A stretch of 64,000 bases of DNA. It comes from Leuconostoc suionicum. Its GTDB lineage: Bacteria > Bacillota > Bacilli > Lactobacillales > Lactobacillaceae. The notes beneath the pieces were generated by a model. It searched no databases, was not told the DNA's origin, and saw only the letters and a list, made by a program, of their open reading frames with translations. The position numbers and the translations under genes are program-made. Shown one piece after another: positions 57,674 through 64,000 of this stretch; position 1 is the first letter of the stretch; each line of letters starts with the position of its first letter. The stretch lies in contig NZ_CP015247.1 of the NCBI RefSeq assembly GCF_001891125.1, positions 514,501-578,500 of the forward strand, in the 5' to 3' direction.

Positions 57674-57747
57674 ATTACGTCATATTAAAAAGTATGATGT
57701 TCAAAGACATAACCACATCATCGCACGTGTATAATATAGGACTAGCT

Positions 57748-58803
57748 ATGACAGAAGATAACCCGCAATTTAATCAATGGTATGAACAAGACACCGAAGT
57801 AGATCAGTTATTACGTGACGCAGCTGCCAATGATGAAGAACAACGTAGTGAATTATCATTACGTCCGCAATTTTTGCGTGAGTACATTGGGCAAGAGGCG
57901 TTAAAAGAAGAGTTGAGTGTCTATATTTCGGCAGCGAAGCAACGTGAAGAAGCATTGGATCATGTGTTGCTTTTTGGACCGCCAGGATTAGGCAAAACAA
58001 CGCTAGCGATGATTATTGCTAATGAGATGAATGTTAATATTAAAACAACATCGGGTCCTGCTATTGAAAAGCCAGGTGATTTGGTAGCATTACTGAATGA
58101 ATTGGAGCCGGGGGATATCCTGTTTATTGATGAAATACATCGAATTCCTACTAATATTGAGGAAATAATGTATTCAGCAATGGAAGATTATTTTGTTGAT
58201 ATTATGGTTGGTCAGGGGCCAACAGCGCGTCCAGTTCATTTTCCGCTGCCACCATTTACTTTAATTGGGGCAACCACGCGTCCTGGTATGTTATCCAAGC
58301 CACTTCGTGATCGATTTGGCATTATTAACTCGTTACAATATTATACTCCAGAAGAATTACAGCAAATAGTTGTTCGTACAGCAGACATCTTTAATGCACC
58401 AATCAAATCGGAAGGAGCGTATGAAATATCGCTGCGCTCTCGTGGCACACCTCGTATCGCCAATCGTCTGTTGAAGCGCGTCCGTGATTTTGCTCAGGTC
58501 GAGGGAAAAGATGCAATTGACAAGAATATTGTGACTATTGGTTTGGATAAATTGCGCGTTGACAATAGAGGTCTTGACGAAACCGATCATAAGCTTTTAG
58601 AAACAATGATCGAATATTATAAAGGTGGACCGGTTGGTTTAAATACAATAGCTGCTAATATTGGTGAAGAGTCAGAAACATTAGAGGCAATGGTTGAACC
58701 ATATTTATTGCAGATTGGTTTTTTACAGCGCACACCGCGTGGACGTGTTGTCACTGAAGCTGGGTACACTCATTTAGGACACGCCTACCAAAGGAAATTA
58801 TGA
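57748..58803 (+). CDS. ruvB: Holliday junction branch migration helicase RuvB
   Basis: RuvB is the AAA+ motor driving branch migration with RuvA. I use ATG 57748, which has AGGA upstream and yields 351 residues, nearer the family length; the ATG at 57694 would add a non-conserved tail. Walker A is GPPGLGKTT, Walker [12 protein letters not shown], sensor [18 protein letters not shown], and the C-terminal winged helix ends [16 protein letters not shown]. ruvA, normally just upstream, is 3.3 kb downstream at 62132. Confidence 0.95.
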   Translation: MTEDNPQFNQWYEQDTEVDQLLRDAAANDEEQRSELSLRPQFLREYIGQEALKEELSVYISAAKQREEALDHVLLFGPPGLGKTTLAMIIANEMNVNIKTTSGPAIEKPGDLVALLNELEPGDILFIDEIHRIPTNIEEIMYSAMEDYFVDIMVGQGPTARPVHFPLPPFTLIGATTRPGMLSKPLRDRFGIINSLQYYTPEELQQIVVRTADIFNAPIKSEGAYEISLRSRGTPRIANRLLKRVRDFAQVEGKDAIDKNIVTIGLDKLRVDNRGLDETDHKLLETMIEYYKGGPVGLNTIAANIGEESETLEAMVEPYLLQIGFLQRTPRGRVVTEAGYTHLGHAYQRKL

Positions 58804-59657
58804 CAAATTTTATTATTTCAGACACACATTTCAATCATGAAAAAATTCTATATTTTGATAAATCACGGGCAGTATCACTGCAAGCATTAAATATTGAGCC
58901 AACGATTGAAAATATGGATCGATATCTTGAGGATACTTGGAATGAGACTGTAACGGACGAGGACACAGTTTATTTTCTTGGTGATTTGGGTATGTTTCGC
59001 AAGAAACAGGATTTTGTAGCACAACTTAGTCGTTTAAAAGGTAAAAAAGTGTTCTTTAAAGGGAATCACGATCATTCAGATCAAATTAAAGCAGCAATAA
59101 AGACACCCGAAACAAACATTATTGAATATATTGAAACTGCTAAAGCTATAAAAATCAATGGTATTAATGTATGGATGAGCCATTATGCAATTGATTTACC
59201 ATACCCCATTTTATCTGTTCACGGACATATTCATGAAGCAGAGTACAAACAAGCTGGTATGGTGAATTTATCGCTTGACTCCTCATTTATGCAAAAAAGA
59301 CGTTTTGGCCAACCGATTACTTTTGATGAACTAACCGAAGAACTGACGGACAGATTGGAAAAAATTCAAAATGAATATGCAATTGAGTCCGATAACAAGC
59401 GCTATGATCGATCTGTTGAGCGAGCCTTTGATGAAACGATAACAATTAATAAACCGACCGCTACACAGCGCCATGAATTAGCTTTATTAGTTGATCATTT
59501 GAATCAACATGATTTGACATATGCTGATGTTTTGGAGCGACTTGAAATTCCAAATGTAAATAAAGTGTTGACTGCCGCTGAACTTGACAAAGTAGCGCAA
59601 ACCGGATTTGAGTTCGAAAAGAAAACAGGCCTCAGTGGTAACACCGGCAGTTTATAA
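58800..59657 (+). CDS. Metallophosphoesterase with a C-terminal extension
   Basis: The first 170 or so residues form a calcineurin-like phosphoesterase ([29 protein letters not shown]). About 115 further residues (rich in Asp/Glu and Leu, with an [17 protein letters not shown] stretch) have no domain I recognise. It overlaps ruvB by four bases (ATGA). The substrate is unknown. Confidence 0.8.
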   Translation: MTNFIISDTHFNHEKILYFDKSRAVSLQALNIEPTIENMDRYLEDTWNETVTDEDTVYFLGDLGMFRKKQDFVAQLSRLKGKKVFFKGNHDHSDQIKAAIKTPETNIIEYIETAKAIKINGINVWMSHYAIDLPYPILSVHGHIHEAEYKQAGMVNLSLDSSFMQKRRFGQPITFDELTEELTDRLEKIQNEYAIESDNKRYDRSVERAFDETITINKPTATQRHELALLVDHLNQHDLTYADVLERLEIPNVNKVLTAAELDKVAQTGFEFEKKTGLSGNTGSL

Positions 59658-59682
59658 AGTGTTTTCTAATTTTTTCATTTGC

Positions 59683-59706
59683 TAAGCCAGTGCAGTGGCT
59701 TTTTTC
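59683..59706 (+). terminator. Terminator before queA
   Basis: AAGCCA, a six-base loop, TGGCTT and TTTT. Confidence 0.75.
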
Positions 59707-59720
59707 TTTGCAAACAAGTA

Positions 59721-59729
59721 TGTTACAAT
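59721..59729 (+). promoter_or_regulatory. queA promoter (extended -10)
   Basis: TGT followed by TACAAT, 38 bases before the queA start. Confidence 0.55.
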
Positions 59730-59766
59730 GGAAATTAGATTATTTTTAAAGGGATCCGATATCATT

Positions 59767-60828
59767 ATGGCAGAAGAAAAAAAATATACATTATCAGATT
59801 TTGATTATGATTTACCAGAGGCGTTGATTGCACAAACACCGTTGAAGCAACGTGATGCTTCGAGATTATTAGCATTGAACGCTAAAACTGGTGTTTATGA
59901 GGATAAACATTTCTATGACATATTAGATTACTTGAATCCTGGGGATGCTATTGTCATGAATAATTCACGTGTTCTACCAGCACGTTTACACGGTGCACGT
60001 CCGGAAACTGGTGGACATGCTGAAGTCCTACTACTTCGTCAAGATCATGGCGATGTATGGGAAACGTTAGTTAAACCAGCTAAAAAATCACCCGTTGGGT
60101 CAACTATTGTTTTTGGTGATGACATTGAAAATCCGATTATGACCGCAACAGTTGTTGGGGAATTAGAACATGGTGGTCGATATATTGAATTTCATTATGA
60201 TGGCATTTTTATGGAATTACTCGATCAATTAGGTGAAATGCCATTACCACCATACATCAAAGAAAAGCTGGATGATCAAGAACGTTATCAAACGGTCTAT
60301 TCAAAGGTTGATGGTTCAGCAGCGGCACCAACAGCGGGGTTACATTGGACACCTGAGTTGTTAGATAAGGTCCGTGCCAAAGGTGTTAAAACGATTGAAT
60401 TAACGCTTCATGTAGGTCTTGGAACGTTCCGACCTGTCGATGAAGAAAATATTGAAGATCATAAAATGCATTCGGAATTTTACCAACTCAGCCAAGAAGC
60501 TGCTGATGAGTTGAATTCGGTTAGAAAACACGGCGGGCGTATCATTGCTACTGGAACGACGTCAATACGTACACTTGAAACTATTGGTACTAAGTTTAAT
60601 GGTGACCTGACCGCTGACTCAGGTTGGACGGATATTTTTATTAAACCAGGATACAACTGGACAGTTGTAGATGCCTTTATAACTAACTTCCATTTGCCTA
60701 AATCAACATTGGTCATGTTAGTGGCTGCTTTCACTGGGCGTGATAATATTTTGAATGCATATAAACATGCAGTTGATGATCGGTATCGTTTCTTCAGTTT
60801 TGGAGACGCGATGTTTATTCATAAATAA
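59767..60828 (+). CDS. queA: S-adenosylmethionine:tRNA ribosyltransferase-isomerase
   Basis: QueA makes epoxyqueuosine in tRNA wobble positions. ATG 59767 follows AAAGGGA and gives 353 residues; longer readings cross the promoter. Family blocks are [50 protein letters not shown] and [14 protein letters not shown]. It usually sits after ruvAB and before tgt; here it lies between the two ruv genes and no tgt is in the window. Confidence 0.96.
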   Translation: MAEEKKYTLSDFDYDLPEALIAQTPLKQRDASRLLALNAKTGVYEDKHFYDILDYLNPGDAIVMNNSRVLPARLHGARPETGGHAEVLLLRQDHGDVWETLVKPAKKSPVGSTIVFGDDIENPIMTATVVGELEHGGRYIEFHYDGIFMELLDQLGEMPLPPYIKEKLDDQERYQTVYSKVDGSAAAPTAGLHWTPELLDKVRAKGVKTIELTLHVGLGTFRPVDEENIEDHKMHSEFYQLSQEAADELNSVRKHGGRIIATGTTSIRTLETIGTKFNGDLTADSGWTDIFIKPGYNWTVVDAFITNFHLPKSTLVMLVAAFTGRDNILNAYKHAVDDRYRFFSFGDAMFIHK

Positions 60829-60845
60829 TAAAGACGAACAAAACG

Positions 60846-60882
60846 AAAAAAAAATACATCTGACTCTCAGACGTATTTTTTA
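60846..60882 (+). terminator. Terminator after queA
   Basis: AATAC...TCTGA, loop CTC, TCAGA...GTATT with one mismatch, then a T run. Confidence 0.8.
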
Positions 60883-60909
60883 TTTGTGTATCTGTTTATC
60901 AAAGTAGAA

Positions 60910-60918
60910 TGCTATACA
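60910..60918 (+). promoter_or_regulatory. Promoter of the glycerophosphodiesterase gene (extended -10)
   Basis: TGC followed by TATACA; the -35 is unclear. Confidence 0.5.
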
Positions 60919-60937
60919 GAGTAACAACGGGGGAAAC

Positions 60938-62056
60938 ATGAGATTTATTTTAGGTTTGTGTGCATTAATATCGGGCATGCTTTTTACCAAAATTGTGAAT
61001 TCGGAAGCGGGCTCAGTGGAGCCACCTTCAATGCTAGAAAAAGTAGTGCTAACACAAATTGAGAATGGCTCGGTAGGCCAAACGCCACACTCTGGTTATG
61101 TGAACGGCAGTTATTATAAGGCAGCTGAACCGGCTAACGGTTATTTAGATGATGGAACTGGAAAGTATTTTTTTAAAGATGGCAAACGTCAAAGTGGTTT
61201 ACAAACAGTTGATTCAAAAACTTATTATTTTGATTCAGTAACAAATCTTGCTGTTAAAAATCAATTGAAGTCAGTTGATAAGCACACGTATTACTTTGCT
61301 TCGGATGGTAGTGTTCAATACCGTGTTAATGGTAATTTTCAAACAAAGTTAATTGCTCATCGTGGTGCTTCAAATTTAGCCCCTGAGAATTCAATACCAG
61401 CTTTTCAATTAGCTAAGGGTAGTTATGGTGCTGAAACAGATATTTGGCTCACAAAAGACAAGCAGTGGATTGTCAGCCATGATGGCACTATTGATCGTAT
61501 GACTAATGGTCATGGCGCCATTAAAGATTTAACATTAGCTCAGATTAAACAATATCACATTGACTCTGGTGTTAATGTTGGAAAATATCAATCACTAACT
61601 TTGCCAACTTTAAAAGAGTATTTAACTGAGATGTCTAATAATAATTTACGGCCAATTATTGAAATCAAACAGCCTGCTAGTCAAATGAGCGATAGTGATG
61701 TTCAAAATTTAATTGCTGCAGTCAAGAATGCAGGATTGTATAATAACAGTACGATAATTAGCCTGCAGTGTGAAGCCTTAAAACATGTATATGCGCTAGA
61801 CAAAAAGATTTCGCTGGAACTTTTATGGGATTCGGCTAGTGATCCAGTGCAGTTGTCTGAAAAATTAAACGAATTAGGACCCAAAGCGGGGCTAGATATT
61901 AATGGAAAAAAATTAACGAGCCAAACAATTCAAGCGCTCAGACAGCAAGGACGACGACTAAATGTTTGGACAATATCGCCGTCAGACTTCCCTTATTATA
62001 TTGGACTAGGTGTTGATGAAATTACGACGGATGCTAATAGTTTTAGTTTAAACTGA
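60938..62056 (+). CDS. Exported glycerophosphodiester phosphodiesterase with glucan-binding-type repeats
   Basis: The 372-residue protein opens with a hydrophobic signal (about 3-20). Residues about 50-130 contain aromatic repeats (GKYFFKDGKRQSG, KTYYFDSVTNLA, HTYYFASDGSVQY) of the cell-wall/glucan-binding type known from dextransucrases. The rest is a GDPD TIM barrel with H141 in AHRGA, E166 and D168 in ETDIW, and H181-D182 in SHDGT. It would cleave glycerophosphodiesters, perhaps lipoteichoic acid, while bound to cell-surface glucan. The SD is GGGGGAA, directly before the ATG. Confidence 0.88.
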   Translation: MRFILGLCALISGMLFTKIVNSEAGSVEPPSMLEKVVLTQIENGSVGQTPHSGYVNGSYYKAAEPANGYLDDGTGKYFFKDGKRQSGLQTVDSKTYYFDSVTNLAVKNQLKSVDKHTYYFASDGSVQYRVNGNFQTKLIAHRGASNLAPENSIPAFQLAKGSYGAETDIWLTKDKQWIVSHDGTIDRMTNGHGAIKDLTLAQIKQYHIDSGVNVGKYQSLTLPTLKEYLTEMSNNNLRPIIEIKQPASQMSDSDVQNLIAAVKNAGLYNNSTIISLQCEALKHVYALDKKISLELLWDSASDPVQLSEKLNELGPKAGLDINGKKLTSQTIQALRQQGRRLNVWTISPSDFPYYIGLGVDEITTDANSFSLN

Positions 62057-62131
62057 TTTATTTTAGGGTGAGTGCTATGTGCGTTTTATGCTAAACTAAA
62101 AGAAACTATTTGAAAGAGAGTTATTGCGTAA

Positions 62132-62722
62132 ATGTATGAGTATATTAATGGGCTAATTACAAATATCACACCATCGTATATTGTGATTGCATCCCGAAGT
62201 GGCGTGGGATATCGTCTGTACAGTGCTAATCCTTACCGTTTTGAGGAGAATGTGGAATCACATGTCTATGTGCAGCAAATTGTTCGTGAAAATGACATCA
62301 GTTTATATGGATTCATTGACGCTGATGAGAAAGCCTTATTTAATAAGCTATTAAATGTTTCAGGGATTGGACCTAAAAGTGCCTTAGCTATTTTGGCAAA
62401 TGGGGATGCCGAGGGCCTTATTAGTGCAGTTGAAAATGATAATGTGGCTTATTTGACACAATTCCCTGGTGTCGGAAAGAAAACGGCTCAGCAAATTGTT
62501 TTGGATTTGAAAGGTAAGTTGGATGAGTTAGCATCTAAAACAGGTATGATTAATGCTTCAAGTAATCCAGAACAATCTCAAGCTTTAGATGATGCACTTG
62601 AAGCACTATTAGCACTTGGCTACACAGCTAAAGATGTGAAAGCAGTTGCCCAGATTATTGGTCGCAATAGCGATACTACAGATGGATATATTCGCTCAGC
62701 TTTAAAGCTGTTGGTTAAATAA
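62132..62722 (+). CDS. ruvA: Holliday junction branch migration complex subunit RuvA
   Basis: The 196-residue protein has the OB-fold domain I (MYEYINGLITNITPSYIVI), the helix-hairpin-helix pairs (LNVSGIGPKSALAIL; LTQFPGVGKKTAQQIVLDL) and the small domain III for RuvB contact (ALLALGYTAKDVKAV). The SD is weak (AAAGAGAG). It is separated from ruvB by three genes. Confidence 0.96.
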   Translation: MYEYINGLITNITPSYIVIASRSGVGYRLYSANPYRFEENVESHVYVQQIVRENDISLYGFIDADEKALFNKLLNVSGIGPKSALAILANGDAEGLISAVENDNVAYLTQFPGVGKKTAQQIVLDLKGKLDELASKTGMINASSNPEQSQALDDALEALLALGYTAKDVKAVAQIIGRNSDTTDGYIRSALKLLVK

Positions 62723-62747
62723 AAACGTCCGTGAGGATGTTTTTTTA
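62721..62747 (+). terminator. Terminator after ruvA
   Basis: AAAAACGTCC, loop GTGA minus ends, GGATGTTTTT with one G-U pair, and a T run. Confidence 0.8.
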
Positions 62748-62799
62748 GAATAAATTGGTAGGCATTTAAAGTAGTCTGCATTTTGAAGGATGTATTTGA

Positions 62800-62923
62800 T
62801 ATAATAAATATTGTCTTTAATACTGAAAACACCTCGGAATATTTTGCGAGGATTCATCGGATATGACAAAAGTCGCTCACCAGCGATTACTTGAAAATGG
62901 CTGATTTAAACTAATTTTCAAGT
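62800..62923 (+). promoter_or_regulatory. Promoter and structured leader of the deoxynucleoside kinase gene
   Basis: TATAAT at 62800-62805 starts a leader of about 145 bases. It holds CCTCG/CGAGG (62832-62851), TCGCT/AGCGA (62873-62886) and ACTTGAAAAT/ATTTTCAAGT (62889-62923), one after the other. No T run follows the last hairpin, and no known riboswitch core was recognised. The leader ends near the SD GAAGG. Confidence 0.5.
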
Positions 62924-62956
62924 CAAAATAATGAAAACATCAGGAAGAAGGTTGTC

Positions 62957-63589
62957 ATGGTGATTATTACTGCGGGTATGATCGGTGTTGGTAAAACAAC
63001 ACTCACAAGTTTGATTGCAGAGCATATGAACACGAAAGCATTTTATGAACCGGTAGGCGATAATCCCGTTTTACCGCTTTATTACTCCGATCCAAAGCAA
63101 TATGGTTTCTTGTTGCAAATATACTTTTTAAATCGTCGTTTTGACATGATTAAGCAAGCATTGGCGGACGATAATAATGTGCTTGATCGTTCAATTTATG
63201 AAGATGCCTTGTTCACAGAAGAAAACCACAAAGATGGTAATATCTCTGACTCTGAGATGGACGTTTATACCAGCCTATTAGATAATATGATGGCTGAACT
63301 ACAAAAAATGCCTAAAAAAGCTCCTGATTTGATGGTATATGCTGAAACTGATTTTGAAACCATTTTATACCGTATTAAAAAGCGTGGTCGTGATTATGAA
63401 CAATTTGATAATAACGAAGGTTTAAGATCCTATTATTACAAAATGTGGTCAGCTTATCGTGATTGGTTCGATGCTTATGATGCATCTCCAAAGATTAAAA
63501 TCGATTTGCAGACTTATGATCTTGAGCAAGCAGATAACCAAAAGATTATTTTGGAACAAATTGATGATGCACTAAAAGCCATTCGATAA
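62957..63589 (+). CDS. Deoxynucleoside kinase (dAK/dGK type)
   Basis: The 210-residue enzyme phosphorylates deoxynucleosides for salvage. P-loop GMIGVGKT lies at 7-14, followed by YEPVGDNPVLP, the DRSIYEDALF motif (substrate and lid control) and RIKKRGRDYEQ (arginine lid). Lactobacilli carry paired dAK/dGK genes; only one is seen here. It has a long structured leader and a two-way terminator after it. Confidence 0.92.
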   Translation: MVIITAGMIGVGKTTLTSLIAEHMNTKAFYEPVGDNPVLPLYYSDPKQYGFLLQIYFLNRRFDMIKQALADDNNVLDRSIYEDALFTEENHKDGNISDSEMDVYTSLLDNMMAELQKMPKKAPDLMVYAETDFETILYRIKKRGRDYEQFDNNEGLRSYYYKMWSAYRDWFDAYDASPKIKIDLQTYDLEQADNQKIILEQIDDALKAIR

Positions 63590-63625
63590 ATAAAAAAGAA
63601 GTTCAAATTTGAACTTCTTTTTTTT
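63590..63625. terminator. Bidirectional terminator between the kinase and mscL
   Basis: AAAAAAGAAGTTCAAA and TTTGAACTTCTTTTTT form a perfect palindrome. Confidence 0.92.
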
Positions 63626-64000
63626 AAGCTTTTTTCTCAGCATCTAACAAATCACGGATTTCTGTCAAAATCTCTAATTCAGGGTTAGCTTTTGCTTCTT
63701 CTTGTTTGTTAGCTTTAAACAAGCGGTTAATAAACTTAACAATCAGAAATACAACGAAAGCAGTAATCAAAAAATTAATTACGTCATTTAAGAAAGCACC
63801 ATATTTAAATGTTAACGTCTTTGTAATGACAAGTTGCAATTGGTCTAAGTCTGTTGTTCCGCCAGTTGCAAATGCAATGATTGGACTGATTAAGTTAGTT
63901 GTTAATGACTTAACCAACCCAGTAAAGGCACCACCAATAATGACACCAACTGCCAAGTCAAGTACATTTCCTCGCATAATAAAAGCTTTGAATTCCGATA
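63624..64000 (-). CDS. mscL: Large-conductance mechanosensitive channel, 5' end outside the window
   Basis: MscL opens under osmotic downshock. From the ATG at 63977 the frame stays open upstream to the window edge and reads SEFKAFI before [18 protein letters not shown], matching the conserved MscL N-terminus (EFKxFIxRGNVVDLAVG). The real start therefore lies beyond base 64000. Two membrane helices and a charged C-terminal helix ([19 protein letters not shown]) are visible. Confidence 0.95.
   Translation of the reverse strand, partial: SEFKAFIMRGNVLDLAVGVIIGGAFTGLVKSLTTNLISPIIAFATGGTTDLDQLQLVITKTLTFKYGAFLNDVINFLITAFVVFLIVKFINRLFKANKQEEAKANPELEILTEIRDLLDAEKKA

Overview
This is a chromosomal window from a low-GC Gram-positive lactic acid bacterium, most likely Leuconostoc (L. 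mesenteroides or a near relative). The zinc mannitol dehydrogenase at 49408-50424 closely resembles, from memory, the Leuconostoc enzyme. The gene set and order are typical of Leuconostocaceae/Lactobacillaceae: cydABCD, alaS-ireB-ruvX-yrzB, pcrA-ligA-camS, mreBCD, yfmF-yfmH-rodZ-pgsA-recA, pho/pst, hprK-gpsA-galU-trxB, and murI-rdgB-ysnB. I see no rRNA or tRNA gene, insertion sequence, prophage or CRISPR array. Almost all coding space is housekeeping, so the more unusual signals lie in leaders, promoters, a small RNA and losses from conserved gene orders.

Layout. 1-2029: the end of an amino-acid permease and an isoleucine 2-epimerase-like enzyme. 2030-6180: alaS behind an alanine T-box, then ireB, ruvX and yrzB. 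6200-13021: cytochrome bd oxidase and its CydDC exporter, ending with a cell-wall glucosaminidase. 13028-19665: speG, then pcrA, a small kinase, ligA and camS. 19664-22489 (minus strand): a MucBP-like protein and clpE, the latter under a perfect CIRCE operator that also faces a 57-codon gene. 22945-25498: mreB, mreC and mreD. 25495-28160: a histidine-type T-box, a second truncated T-box and a three-gene amino-acid ABC transporter. 28206-35020: cls, two M16 peptidase homologues, rodZ, pgsA and recA with a LexA box. 35057-43590: a complete phosphate regulon (phoP, pstS1, phoR, pstS2, pstC, pstA, two pstB, phoU) with Pho boxes. 43899-48190: yvlD, hprK, gpsA, galU and trxB. 48234-52260: a VOC protein, the mannitol dehydrogenase operon with a divergent LacI regulator, and dedA. 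52303-54525: pgm and rplS with an L19-type leader. 54640-54774: a predicted small RNA. 54837-64000: yslB, murI, rdgB, ysnB, ruvB, a phosphoesterase, queA, an exported glycerophosphodiesterase with glucan-binding repeats, ruvA, a deoxynucleoside kinase and mscL.

Themes. (1) The 54640-54774 transcript looks like a previously unannotated regulatory RNA with three C-rich loops that could pair with G-rich ribosome binding sites, including an exact 7-base match in this window. (2) All four proteins here that are normally lipoproteins lack a lipobox cysteine, and lgt is absent from its usual slot between hprK and gpsA. This suggests the organism anchors these proteins by uncleaved N-terminal helices. 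(3) The histidine transporter carries two stacked T-box terminators, and the second lacks the codon-reading part. (4) phoR and murI may be translated from leaderless mRNAs.
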